A stretch of 43,389 nucleotides of DNA from Pseudohongiella sp. (GCA_013204155.1 JABMOK010000009.1:1-43389); one strand, 5' to 3'; shown: positions 35,162-43,389, numbered from the stretch's first letter. Made by a program: numbers and translations. Notes: a model not told the origin generated them from the sequence alone.

Positions 35162-36547
35162 ATGAATAATAATTACCTGATTTTTAGTCCGTGTTTGCTG
35201 CTGAATTTTCTCTGCCGAAGCTTATTATTGGCGACATTTTTATTTCCCGCGTTGTCATTTGCCCATGACATACCCAGCCGTGTCACTGTATACGCTTTTG
35301 TCAAACCCCAGGCTAATCAGTTAACTGTGCTGTTAAGAGTCCCGATGGAAGCTTTTAATGAAATTAGTTTTCCTTTGCGTGGGCCAGGGTATTTGGAGTT
35401 CTCTAAGGCTGACTTCGCGATACACGATGCCGCCCGGGTTTATATTACCGAATCTATTCATTTTTTCGAGAATGGCGAGGAGTTGACAGAAAAGCAGCTT
35501 GAAACCGTGCGTGTTTCTTTGCCTTCTAACCGGTCTTTTACCCGCTTCGAAGATGCGCTGGAAAACATAATGCTTCCGCCGCTGGATGATTCTGCCAATT
35601 TATTCTGGGCTCAGGGCGTGCTGGATGTGATGGTGACCTACCCGATTACCTCAGAGCTATCGGATTTCTCGGTGAAGCCTGAAATCGGCACATTGTCCAA
35701 TCAGACTACGACCGTATTACGATTTTTGGTTCCCAGTGGCGCTGAGCGCGTTTTCAACTACCTTGGGAATCCGGGTTTGGTGCAACTGGACCCGCGTTGG
35801 CACCAGGCGACTCTGCGTTTTGTAAAAATGGGCTTCCAGCATATCTTGAATGGCCTCGATCATTTGTTGTTCCTGTTCTGTCTGGTTATCCCGCTGCGGA
35901 GTATCCGGGCGCTGATTCCGGTGATTTCAGCATTTACCGTTGCCCACTCCATTACCTTGATTAGTTCTGCTTTTGGTATTTTACCGAATTCGCTCTGGTT
36001 TCCACCGCTGATTGAAACCCTAATAGCACTTTCTATCGTTTACATGGCTTTCGAAAACATCATCGGTGCGAAATTAGAGCACCGTTGGATGGCGGCCTTT
36101 GGCTTTGGTCTGGTTCATGGCTTCGGATTCTCATTCCTGTTTAGTGACACGCTCCAATTTGCCGGGGGCCATTTATTTTCATCCTTGTTGGCATTCAATG
36201 TGGGAGTCGAAATCGGCCAGCTACTGGTTCTGATATTAGTCATTCCCCTGTTGAATATCCTGTTCCGACGCTTTGTAAAAGAGCGCATTGGCACTATCCT
36301 GCTGTCGGCACTACTGGCTCATAGTGCCTGGCACTGGATGCTGGACAGAGGAACGCAGCTCAATCAATTTCAATTTCAAATGCCGCTCCTGGATACGGTG
36401 TTTTTTGTCGCGCTGATGCGCTGGGGCATGATGCTTATCATTATTGCTGCAGTGCTTTGGGGGATGTACGAATTGTTCCGCAGATTTTCTTTGGTACAGA
36501 GTATTTCCAGCTATGGAGAGCGTCGTATACCCGAAACCGAGGATTGA
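35162..36547 (+). CDS. HupE/UreJ-like membrane protein with large periplasmic domain
   Basis: 461 residues. The signal peptide ends at LSFA (residue 34), so the predicted mature protein begins with H35 (HDIPSR). Residues about 35-215 form a periplasmic beta-rich domain. Residues about 220-445 hold about seven membrane helices with the HupE/UreJ signatures GFQHILNGLDHLLFL (224-238), TVAHSITL (259-266) and GLVHGFGFSFLF (316-327), plus FNVGVEIGQ further on. HupE/UreJ proteins are implicated in Ni or Co uptake; the long N-terminal domain marks a poorly characterised subgroup. Here it sits between PAL-like and PHM-like genes, which need Zn and Cu. A metal-supply role for the copper enzymes is inference from context. 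Confidence 0.82.
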   Translation: MNNNYLIFSPCLLLNFLCRSLLLATFLFPALSFAHDIPSRVTVYAFVKPQANQLTVLLRVPMEAFNEISFPLRGPGYLEFSKADFAIHDAARVYITESIHFFENGEELTEKQLETVRVSLPSNRSFTRFEDALENIMLPPLDDSANLFWAQGVLDVMVTYPITSELSDFSVKPEIGTLSNQTTTVLRFLVPSGAERVFNYLGNPGLVQLDPRWHQATLRFVKMGFQHILNGLDHLLFLFCLVIPLRSIRALIPVISAFTVAHSITLISSAFGILPNSLWFPPLIETLIALSIVYMAFENIIGAKLEHRWMAAFGFGLVHGFGFSFLFSDTLQFAGGHLFSSLLAFNVGVEIGQLLVLILVIPLLNILFRRFVKERIGTILLSALLAHSAWHWMLDRGTQLNQFQFQMPLLDTVFFVALMRWGMMLIIIAAVLWGMYELFRRFSLVQSISSYGERRIPETED

Positions 36548-36827
36548 TTTTTGCAGGTAAGCTGGAAATCGTTGCAAGCGGTAGCCCAACAGGCCCGCCG
36601 CTCAAAAACGATTTTATTGTTGCTGCGTCGGCTGCGGGAGGACCAGCGAGCAATTGTCTGGGAGAATACCCGCCATCGCCGGAGCTTCTTAATTCACTCG
36701 CCTGTGGCCCTCATAGAGGTTTAGCTGGGGTTTCAATTCGTTACATAAGGTAATACTTTCTTTTGTCTATTCCGGCGTAGATGGTTTAGACTTATCTGCT
36801 TGGTAATATTTTTTGGAGGAGCAAAAA

Positions 36828-38531
36828 ATGAACAAATTGGTTAGAACAGGAATTGCATTGTTGGCAACTGTTTTGTCGGCTACAGCCTTCGCTGTGCCCG
36901 ACAGAGTAGGAGATTTTGGATTGCTGGACAGCGATGGGGCATTCCATCAATTGAGTCGTTATCGCAACATGAAAGCCATCGTATTGATGTCCTTCGACAA
37001 TAGCTGTGCAGCAACAGACGCTTCACTTGCCAGCCTGCAAGGGATGCAGACGCAATGGAGTGAGCAGGGAATTGCTTTTGCCTTGATCAACTCCTCCAGC
37101 GAGTCGGATGTCGCGGTTATACGTGCCGCAAAAGCGGATCGTGGATTTGACCTGCCGCTTTTGTTAGATGATGGCCAGCTGGTTTCAGAAACGCTGCAAC
37201 TGACTAAGGCCGGCGAAGTCGCCATTCTCGATCCGGAGCGTCTGACTATTTTGTACCGTGGTCCGCTTGCCAGTGCAGATCAAACTCTTGCTGGCGAATT
37301 AGCCGGTACTATAGATAGTACCCGAGTGATCGCGGCGACCGGCTGCGACCTGAGCTTCCCAGCAAAGGAAAGCCATGCCAGTGCAGCGCCAGACTATGCA
37401 ACTGAAGTTGCACCTATCGTTGCCGAACAGTGTGCCACTTGTCACCGTGAAGGCGGAATTGGCCCTTTCGCCATGGACAGCCATCTGATGCTGCAGGGTT
37501 GGTCGCCAATGATTCGTGAGGTGCTTCTCACCAAGCGTATGCCACCTACTCAGGTTGATCCCAATATTGGTCATTTCAGCAATGCGCGTTATATGTCTGA
37601 TGAAGATTTGCAGACCCTGGTGCATTGGATTGATGCAGGCGCCCCGCGCGGCACCGGCGCGGTAGATCCGTTGACCGAAATTGACATGCCAAACTGGAAA
37701 GAATGGACTCTCGGTGAGCCTGACTACATTGTGACGGCGCCGAAGATGGAAATCCCTGCGACTGGCGTATTGGATTACATTAATGTTGATGTTGATCTGC
37801 CTTTCGACGACGACAAGTGGGTAAAAGCAGTACAGTTCATCCCCGGTGATGAGTCGGTTCTGCATCATTTACTGACTTATGTAACGGCTCCTGCCGAAAA
37901 TTTTGACGGTGGCGAAACGAATACAGCCTCTGTGGCTCGCCGCTTTCTTGAGGGCTATGCCCCGGGTAAAGTTGACGCCATGACCTTCCCGGAAGAGACC
38001 GGTGTCTATATCCCCAAGGGTCATAAACTGTCTATGCAGTTTCACTTTACTACCAATGGCAAGGCTACTACTGACGAAACCCTGATTGGTCTGTACATGT
38101 ACGATGAGCCGCCAAAGTATGAAAACTTTACTCGATCCGTGGCATCGCAATTCAGGATTCCGGCCTACGATCAAAACTATCCGTCAGCCGCTGCCTATAC
38201 CTTCGATGAAGATGTAGTGGTTACCGGTCTGCGTGCCCATATGCATTTCCGTGGCAAAGACATGAAGTTCTCGGTGGAAAACCCCGATGGTTCCATGACT
38301 GATCTGCTCAGCGTGCCGAATTACAGCTATGCCTGGCAGCCAACTTATGCGCTGGATGAGCCAATGGCTATTGCTGCAGGTACCAAGGTTCATGTGACCG
38401 GCACCTTCGATAACTCTGAGTACAATCCAGCGAATCCAGATCCAAGTCAGGATCTGACTTTTGGATTACAAAGCTGGGATGAGATGTTCATCGGATACTG
38501 GACTTATCATCCAGCCAAGCCAGCTAACTAG
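36828..38531 (+). CDS. Redoxin-cytochrome c-PHM-like fusion, complete ligand set
   Basis: 567 residues from the ATG at 36828 with GGAGG just upstream; the longer frame starts at a TTG inside the ribosome binding site. The signal ends near residue 22 (AFA/VPD). Redoxin domain at about 24-165 with C60 (NSCAATD). Linker cysteine C173 (TGCDLSF). Cytochrome c CATCH 202-206 with M238 in KRMPP. PHM-like module with H346-H347, H406, H471-M-H473 and M553 (WDEM). It is the only one of the three long paralogues with both the cysteine pair and all copper ligands, and so the best candidate for the ancestral, fully active form. The domain order suggests electron flow from thiol or donor to heme to copper in the periplasm, which is inference. 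A terminator follows at 38553. Confidence 0.88.
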   Translation: MNKLVRTGIALLATVLSATAFAVPDRVGDFGLLDSDGAFHQLSRYRNMKAIVLMSFDNSCAATDASLASLQGMQTQWSEQGIAFALINSSSESDVAVIRAAKADRGFDLPLLLDDGQLVSETLQLTKAGEVAILDPERLTILYRGPLASADQTLAGELAGTIDSTRVIAATGCDLSFPAKESHASAAPDYATEVAPIVAEQCATCHREGGIGPFAMDSHLMLQGWSPMIREVLLTKRMPPTQVDPNIGHFSNARYMSDEDLQTLVHWIDAGAPRGTGAVDPLTEIDMPNWKEWTLGEPDYIVTAPKMEIPATGVLDYINVDVDLPFDDDKWVKAVQFIPGDESVLHHLLTYVTAPAENFDGGETNTASVARRFLEGYAPGKVDAMTFPEETGVYIPKGHKLSMQFHFTTNGKATTDETLIGLYMYDEPPKYENFTRSVASQFRIPAYDQNYPSAAAYTFDEDVVVTGLRAHMHFRGKDMKFSVENPDGSMTDLLSVPNYSYAWQPTYALDEPMAIAAGTKVHVTGTFDNSEYNPANPDPSQDLTFGLQSWDEMFIGYWTYHPAKPAN

Positions 38532-38552
38532 ACACGATTTAGTCTTTAGTAG

Positions 38553-38584
38553 AAACCCGGTCATTTCGATGATCGGGTTTTTTT
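38553..38584 (+). terminator. Rho-independent terminator
   Basis: A 12-bp stem, with one G-U pair, AAACCCGGTCAT / ATGATCGGGTTT with a TTCG loop and a TTTTT tract. It serves the gene at 36828. Confidence 0.9.
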
Positions 38585-38671
38585 GTGTCTGCAAGAAAGG
38601 CTATTTAACTTCTTAGTCGTGACAATTCACGGATTCGGTGTTCTTTTTGCTTGCAGCGACGGCGCTATTCC

Positions 38672-38844
38672 CTGCTCACGAGCCTTTGGCTCTGATTGTT
38701 CGCATGAAATATCCCCGTCACTGCAAGCTCGACTCAAGGATGATTTCGGGCTCTGAGGAAAAGGTCTCAGAGCTTCCAGACCTTAAGCCGGGATTCGGGG
38801 TGCTGCTGGCGAACAATCAGAGCCGCAGGCTCGTGAGCGAGCAG
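38672..38844. repeat. 173-bp imperfect palindromic element
   Basis: The outer arms are 38672-38703 (CTGCTCACGAGCC and GGCTCTGATTGTTCGC) and 38809-38844 (GCGAACAATCAGAGCC and GGCTCGTGAGC). The right arm has a 4-base insertion and two mismatches. Inside, GCTCTGAG pairs with CTCAGAGC around an 8-nt loop near 38757, and short CCCCG/CGGGG and CTCAAGG/CCTTAAG pairs fill the gap. The whole could fold as one long cruciform or RNA hairpin. No gene is supported in 38532-39053. It could be a MITE-like element or a structured RNA. Confidence 0.7.
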
Positions 38845-38907
38845 TACCCCGGATGCCGGCGGCTCAGCTAGAAAAGGCAGACGTGCTTGTGGCGGTCTGT
38901 GCTTGAG

Positions 38908-38955
38908 CACGGCACTACCCACGGCACTATTCATGGCACTACCCACGGCATTAAA
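38908..38955. repeat. 12-bp tandem repeat, four units
   Basis: Units CACGGCACTACC, CACGGCACTATT, CATGGCACTACC and CACGGCATTAAA occur head to tail, about 100 bp before the cstA-like start. The copies are degenerate. Confidence 0.85.
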
Positions 38956-39053
38956 GAAGGATTGCAAATAGCTGACTTTCGTTGTGCCAGCGGTCGGTAA
39001 CTTGTTATGATGCGACGCTTGAATTTAATAATAATAACGTGGGAGAGCGCTTA

Positions 39054-40787
39054 ATGTCCTCGATCTTTATCGTCCTATTCGGTCTGGTTGGCTTTTCATT
39101 TGGCTGGTTTGTTTACTCCAAATTCATCGCCGAGAAAATTTATCGACTGGATCCAAATTACGTCACTCCTGCCCATCAAGTTAATGATGGCATTGACTAC
39201 GTGCCGACTAACAAGTTTGTGCTTTGGGGAGCGCATTTCACGGCGGTCGCCGGTGCGGCACCCATTGTAGGTCCAGCAATTGCCGTATATTGGGGATGGG
39301 CACCCGCCTTATTGTGGGTAACCTTTGGCTCGATATTTTTTGCCGGCGTACACGATATGGGCGCGCTGTGGGCCAGTACCCGACACGGGGCAAAATCCAT
39401 TGGGGCGCTCTCTTCGGACGTGATCGGCAAGCGCGCTTCGGCTCTGTTTATGGTCATTATCTTCCTGTTGCTGGTGCTGGTGAACGCCATGTTCGCCACC
39501 ATTATTGCAACCGATATGGTTATCTTCCCGTCGTCTGTTTTTCCAGCCTGGTCGGCAATTCCTGTGGCGATAGTCATTGGGGTGTTGATTCGCAAGAATT
39601 TCAATTTGCTGCTTATCTCGATAGTTGGCGTGGCAATCCTGTATTTCACCATTTACGTGGGTAGCGTGGCGCCGATGGAATTACCTGGAGATATTTTTGG
39701 TCTGGGACCGAACGGCAACTGGATTATTTTATTGTTCGTGTATGCCGGTATCGCGTCAATGCTTCCGGTTTGGCTGTTATTACAGCCACGCGACTATATC
39801 AATGGTGCGCAGTTGGTATTAGGCCTTTTCGTTCTCTATTCTGCCGTGTTCATCGCGATGCCAAATGTGTCTGCGCCGGCCTTCAATCCAAACCTTGCAG
39901 CCGATACGCCGCCGTTGTGGCCAATTCTTTTTGTAACAATTGCCTGTGGAGCCCTGTCAGGTTTTCACGGAATTGTTTCTTCCGGAACCAGTTCCAAGCA
40001 GTTGAGCAATGAAAAAGATGCGCGTTTTGTGGGTTACCTTGGCGCACTGGGTGAAGGGTCATTAGCATTGATCACCATCGTTGCCGTAACGGGCTCTTTG
40101 TATGCGGCGACCGGCGCCGATTGGGATGCACTCTACTCCGGCTACTCTAGAGGGCCTGGACAGGCGGGATTTATCGACGGTGGAGCCATACTGATTTCCA
40201 CTGGCTGGGGAATCCCCATTGCTTTCGCGCAAACCATGCTTGCGGTAATGGTAGTGCTTTTCGCGGGTACCACAATGGATGCTGGCCTGCGTTTGCAGCG
40301 TTATATTATTCAGGAATGGGGAAGCATCTATAACATCGCTGCATTCAAGAACAACATCATCTCCACACTGGTAGCGATAGCCGCTTGTCTGATGCTGGCT
40401 TTTGGTGTTTCGGCTGGAAACTACCCCGGGGACGGTGGCGCTTTGATCTGGCCTGTATTTGGCGGAACCAATCAAATTCTGGCCTCAATGACCTTGCTGC
40501 TTATTTCTGTTTATCTAATGCGATTGGGGCGCTCACCAAAATTTATTTTGGTGCCGATGATCTTTATCTTTGTGATGGCATTTTGGGCCTCTTGTTGGTA
40601 CATCGTGCAACATTATCAGGCGGCACAATGGGCGTTGGTGGTCATTGAAGTGTTGGTCATGGTTACCAGCATCATGGTCATGCTGGAGGCGCTAGGGATT
40701 ATTTCAAAACTCAGGAGCGGCGAAATTCCTTTGGACTCGGCCGCTGCCGGATCTGCCGCTGATGATGCGGTAAGCGCAGAAGAGTAA
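39054..40787 (+). CDS. cstA: CstA-family carbon-starvation transporter
   Basis: 577 residues from the ATG at 39054, preceded by GGGAGAG; the frame extends upstream only by a GTG. A polytopic inner-membrane protein with about 16 hydrophobic segments. CstA signatures: NKFVLWGAHFTAVAGAAPIVGPAIA broken over residues about 51-75, FHGIVSSGTSSKQL in the middle, and FAGTTMDAGLRLQRY near the C-terminal third. The length is between classical CstA (about 700) and shorter homologues. CstA and its relatives import peptides or pyruvate during carbon limitation. A peptide-uptake role would fit the secreted peptidases to the left, but the genes are not linked in an operon. Confidence 0.9.
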   Translation: MSSIFIVLFGLVGFSFGWFVYSKFIAEKIYRLDPNYVTPAHQVNDGIDYVPTNKFVLWGAHFTAVAGAAPIVGPAIAVYWGWAPALLWVTFGSIFFAGVHDMGALWASTRHGAKSIGALSSDVIGKRASALFMVIIFLLLVLVNAMFATIIATDMVIFPSSVFPAWSAIPVAIVIGVLIRKNFNLLLISIVGVAILYFTIYVGSVAPMELPGDIFGLGPNGNWIILLFVYAGIASMLPVWLLLQPRDYINGAQLVLGLFVLYSAVFIAMPNVSAPAFNPNLAADTPPLWPILFVTIACGALSGFHGIVSSGTSSKQLSNEKDARFVGYLGALGEGSLALITIVAVTGSLYAATGADWDALYSGYSRGPGQAGFIDGGAILISTGWGIPIAFAQTMLAVMVVLFAGTTMDAGLRLQRYIIQEWGSIYNIAAFKNNIISTLVAIAACLMLAFGVSAGNYPGDGGALIWPVFGGTNQILASMTLLLISVYLMRLGRSPKFILVPMIFIFVMAFWASCWYIVQHYQAAQWALVVIEVLVMVTSIMVMLEALGIISKLRSGEIPLDSAAAGSAADDAVSAEE

Positions 40788-40824
40788 TGTCGCTGGATTG
40801 ATCCAGGTATTCTCCGCAGTAAAG

Positions 40825-40876
40825 AAGGAGCGAAGGGATATGGTGTTTTACACAATATCCACGCTCCTTTTTTATT
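40825..40876 (+). terminator. Rho-independent terminator
   Basis: AAGGAGCG / CGCTCCTT with an inner stem GGATAT / ATATCC and GTG/CAC, followed by TTTTTT. It ends the cstA-like gene. Confidence 0.88.
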
Positions 40877-40980
40877 GCACAGCTTATTATTAGCGTTCTT
40901 GTGATTGGGGGCAGGTAGCCCTTTAAGCTAAGGCCGAATCCTCTCGCTTACCGAAATAGTTTTGAAAGCCGAAGTTAGCT

Positions 40981-41775
40981 ATGGAAATGCCAGTAATTCA
41001 AAATCTGCTAAGTGTCGAGTCTCAGCGAACTCTCGCAGAGATTCAGGTATTTGAAGAGATCGATTCCACCAATGCAGAAGCTATCCGTCAGATTCAATCA
41101 GGAAATACGGCTAATCGGCTGGTAATCGCCAGATCGCAATCGGCGGGGAGAGGTCGCCGGGGTCGAAGCTGGTTAAGTCCCCTGGATGCCGGTATTTATA
41201 TGTCACTGGTAAGGCAGTTTACTTTGCCGCCAGATGCATTGCAGGGGCTTAGTCTGCTTACCGCCCTAAGCCTGAAATCGGCTTTAAATCGACTCGGAGT
41301 TTCTGGATTGAAGCTGAAGTGGCCTAACGATATCCTGTTTCAAAAAAAGAAACTGGCCGGGATTTTACTTGAGCTGCAACATCGCGAGCAGGCGTCTTAC
41401 CTGGTTTTTGGCATTGGTTTAAACATAGCGCTGCCAGAGCAGGTGATGCAGGAAATTGATCGACCGGTTACTGATATTACTTCCATTGCTGATTATATTC
41501 CCGATACCAATCTTATTGTGGCGACGGTAATTAACCAGCTTTGTAGCAACATTGCCGAATACGAAAGAAATGGCTTCTCTTCCTTTAAAGAAAGCTGGAA
41601 TGAGGCGGACTATTATCTCAACAGGGATATCGTGATTCAAAATGGTGAAAGACGTATTATCGGGAAGTCGTTGGGAGTGGATTCGAATGGCGCTCTGCTG
41701 ATGCAAACGGCCACCGGAGTAGAATCGATTAACGGCGGTGAGGTATTTCCTTCGCTGCGTGAATTGTCCGATTGA
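40981..41775 (+). CDS. birA: Biotin--protein ligase without HTH domain
   Basis: 264 residues, cytosolic. The biotin-binding loop GRGRRGRSW is at 56-64, KWPND at 113-117, then KKKLAGILLE with the catalytic Lys, and GIGLN. The C-terminal SH3-like domain is present (VIQNGERRIIG). The enzyme makes biotinyl-AMP and transfers biotin to acetyl-CoA carboxylase BCCP. E. coli BirA (about 320 residues) has an N-terminal winged helix that represses bio genes; here the protein begins only about 20 residues before the catalytic core, and no HTH is found upstream, so it is a monofunctional (type I) ligase. coaX follows 33 bp later. Confidence 0.94.
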   Translation: MEMPVIQNLLSVESQRTLAEIQVFEEIDSTNAEAIRQIQSGNTANRLVIARSQSAGRGRRGRSWLSPLDAGIYMSLVRQFTLPPDALQGLSLLTALSLKSALNRLGVSGLKLKWPNDILFQKKKLAGILLELQHREQASYLVFGIGLNIALPEQVMQEIDRPVTDITSIADYIPDTNLIVATVINQLCSNIAEYERNGFSSFKESWNEADYYLNRDIVIQNGERRIIGKSLGVDSNGALLMQTATGVESINGGEVFPSLRELSD

Positions 41776-41808
41776 CACAGATTTGAACCATGGCGTCCTG
41801 ACAGACTT

Positions 41809-42549
41809 ATGATATTAGAACTGGATGTAGGTAACTCACGCATTAAGTGGCGGCAGATTGCAGAGGCTGATGCCCGCTTAATTGCCTGCGGCGATGTGCC
41901 GGGCTTTGTCGAATTGCTCGATGTGGCTGAATTATCCCGTAAACCTGTGATGGTGCGGATGTGCAGTGTCAGAGGGGGCGAGGTGAATGAACAGCTTGGG
42001 CAATGGGTTGAGGACAAATATGGACTGGAACTACAGCATGCCGTTGTCAGCTCCAGTTGTGGAGGGGTAAGCAATCAATATGCTGATCCGGGCAGACTCG
42101 GAATCGACCGGTGGTTAGCCATGCTGGCCGCGTTCAACAAGGCGCGAGGATCCTGTGTGATAATTGATGCGGGCACGGCGCTCACGGTTGATGTGATTAG
42201 CGTTACCGGCCAGCACATTGGGGGCTATATCGTCCCTGGATTAAGCCTGATGCGTGACAGCTTGACTGCAAATACTCGAATCAGATTGTCTGAAGCGGGT
42301 TCGCCAGCCTCACTGTCCTTGGGGCATTCAACCGATGCCGCGGTATTTAATGGCACACTGGTAACTTTGTTGGCATTGATCGAGCGCGTCTCTCAATCAA
42401 TCTTGTCTGAAGATCCCCAGACCAAGGTTTATTTTACTGGCGGAGATGCCGATCTGCTGCATAGCCTGTCGGCAATAGACTCAAGTGAAAGAGTGCCTGG
42501 TTTGGTGTTCGATGGCTTGGCGGTGGCCTGTCCCTATGTCTATTCTTAA
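41809..42549 (+). CDS. coaX: Type III pantothenate kinase
   Basis: 246 residues of the ASKHA fold. ELDVGNSRIKW at residues 4-14 is the phosphate loop, GIDRWLAMLAAF the pantothenate-side motif with the catalytic Asp, DAGTALTVDV the second phosphate motif and GGYIVPGL the third. It phosphorylates pantothenate, the first step of coenzyme A synthesis, and in this class needs a monovalent cation and is insensitive to CoA feedback. Its position between birA and a SPOR protein is typical of many gammaproteobacteria. Probably translated from a shared transcript with birA. Confidence 0.94.
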   Translation: MILELDVGNSRIKWRQIAEADARLIACGDVPGFVELLDVAELSRKPVMVRMCSVRGGEVNEQLGQWVEDKYGLELQHAVVSSSCGGVSNQYADPGRLGIDRWLAMLAAFNKARGSCVIIDAGTALTVDVISVTGQHIGGYIVPGLSLMRDSLTANTRIRLSEAGSPASLSLGHSTDAAVFNGTLVTLLALIERVSQSILSEDPQTKVYFTGGDADLLHSLSAIDSSERVPGLVFDGLAVACPYVYS

Positions 42550-42603
42550 AACGAGGATACTCCAGTTCGAAACCTCGGTAAGCCAGATGAGCTGGATTAA
42601 ACA

Positions 42604-43287
42604 ATGCGCTACATAGCCATCTTTCTGTTGCTGGCAAATATGGGCTATTTCGGCTGGAACCACTATCGCCCGCAATCCATGGTTTTGCCGGTGTCAGCCG
42701 AATCGCGGCCGCTTTTAAATAATGGTCTGATTCTAATCAGCGAGTATCAGCAGGGTTCAGGCGCTGAGGCTGATTCCATCTGCTACAGGGTGGGAAATTT
42801 TACGACTGTCGATGAGGCAAATGGTTTCATTGCTCTGGCTGAAAGCAAGTCCCTCAGCGCCCGCTTGAGCTTGAGCGGAGAACCCCTGTCCGCACAGTAC
42901 CGGGTTTACCTGCCGCCGGTGTCTTCTCGGGTTATCGCCACGATGACTCTGGATGCTCTCAGTGAACGTATCGCAGAAGCGGGTTTGGCGATTGAAAGCT
43001 ATCTGATTACGCGTGGATTATTGGAAAACGGCATTGCGCTGGGTGTGTTTGCTGATTTGGCGGGTGCCACAGAAGTTCAAAACCAGTTGTCTGAGTTTGG
43101 ATATGGCACAGAAATTGATGAAATCCCTCGCTCGAGCGGTGACATTCGAGTGGAGCTGACGGCTGTAAGTGGAAGTGTCGATCAGACTGAAAATGTTAAA
43201 TGGTTGGAGCTTGCCACGGCCAGGCCATATTTGACTCTTGTCGAAAATCTCTGCGAAACGATTGCACAAGGGAGTCAATTCCCATAA
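42604..43287 (+). CDS. SPOR-type membrane-anchored protein
   Basis: 227 residues. An N-terminal membrane anchor (residues 3-20) is followed by a periplasmic region. Residues about 60-110 (CYRVGNFTTVDEANGFIAL) and about 150-185 (LGVFADLAGATEVQNQL) each look like the beta-alpha units of SPOR domains, which bind denuded peptidoglycan at division septa. Neither is a textbook SPOR match, so the call rests partly on position: a SPOR-like protein after coaX and before tRNA-Tyr is usual. The gap to coaX is 54 bp. Confidence 0.7.
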   Translation: MRYIAIFLLLANMGYFGWNHYRPQSMVLPVSAESRPLLNNGLILISEYQQGSGAEADSICYRVGNFTTVDEANGFIALAESKSLSARLSLSGEPLSAQYRVYLPPVSSRVIATMTLDALSERIAEAGLAIESYLITRGLLENGIALGVFADLAGATEVQNQLSEFGYGTEIDEIPRSSGDIRVELTAVSGSVDQTENVKWLELATARPYLTLVENLCETIAQGSQFP

Positions 43288-43341
43288 AATGCCGCTCCTG
43301 AGTGAGAGTGCCAGGGCTTTTGACCCTAGGGAGATCTCTTG

Positions 43342-43389
43342 GGAGGGGTTCCCGAGTGGCCAAAGGGATCAGACTGTAAATCTGACGCG
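43342..43389 (+). tRNA. tRNA-Tyr (GTA), truncated by the window end
   Basis: It begins GGAGGGGTTCCCGAGTGG, followed by CCAAAGGG of the D arm, an anticodon arm CAGACTGTAAATCTG with anticodon GTA at 43376-43378, and the start of the long class II variable arm. It closely matches the known bacterial tRNA-Tyr 5' half. The 3' half lies outside. Confidence 0.95.

Noticed and set aside
36813..36827. TTG start for the redoxin-cytochrome c-PHM gene at 36828
   Set aside because: The TTG overlaps the GGAGG Shine-Dalgarno that serves the ATG at 36828.

Overview
The window reads as a chromosomal segment of a marine-type gammaproteobacterium. The clearest anchor is the right edge, where birA, coaX and a SPOR-type protein are followed by a tRNA-Tyr gene that runs off the end; this is a common gammaproteobacterial arrangement. 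Base composition is moderate, Shine-Dalgarno sites are normal, and most products carry Sec or lipoprotein signals. The genus cannot be fixed from the sequence alone. No transposase, integrase, phage gene or CRISPR array is visible.

Layout. 1-3.8 kb: a lone HTH-STAND-TPR regulator or defence-like NTPase, then a secreted cupin behind three 17-bp tandem repeats. 3.9-12.4 kb: a copper/heme block. It holds three tandem minus-strand genes, a decayed fourth copy, a secreted protein of unknown function, and a plus-strand gene of a longer related family. The three short genes each encode a secreted c-type cytochrome domain fused to a copper monooxygenase of the peptidylglycine alpha-hydroxylating monooxygenase (PHM) / dopamine beta-hydroxylase fold. 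12.6-21.5 kb: MFS transporter, hotdog thioesterase with a repeat-encoded N-terminus, Hanks kinase, YtcJ-type amidohydrolase with a beta-hydroxyacid dehydrogenase, two related secreted proteins of unknown function, and an iodotyrosine-deiodinase-like nitroreductase. 21.7-28.3 kb: FecR-domain surface protein, cupin, M19 dipeptidase lipoprotein and gamma-glutamyltransferase lipoprotein. 28.5-38.5 kb: the second copper/heme block, with two redoxin-cytochrome c-PHM-like fusions flanking two beta-propellers that carry the active-site residues of peptidylglycine amidating lyase (PAL), plus a HupE/UreJ-like membrane protein. A nuclease-fold protein without its catalytic residues and a small secreted protein also lie here. 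38.6-43.4 kb: a palindromic repeat element, 12-bp tandem repeats, CstA, birA, coaX, SPOR protein and tRNA-Tyr.

The standout is the density of PHM-like proteins (six intact, one decayed) fused to cytochrome c, together with two PAL-like propellers. In animals PHM and PAL together make peptide amides, with ascorbate as reductant. Here the monooxygenase module carries its own heme, and in the long form also a redoxin domain. I infer a periplasmic PHM/PAL-type oxidative pathway that draws electrons from a c-heme. Its substrate is unknown. Neighbouring secreted peptidases (M19 dipeptidase and gamma-glutamyltransferase) fit a peptide or amide substrate but do not prove it.

Paralogue comparison shows divergence within the set. 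One long paralogue has lost both histidines of the CuM site, and another has lost both members of a cysteine pair that the other two share. Several start codons were moved downstream from the longest reading frame to the ATG with a Shine-Dalgarno sequence; these are stated in the entries.
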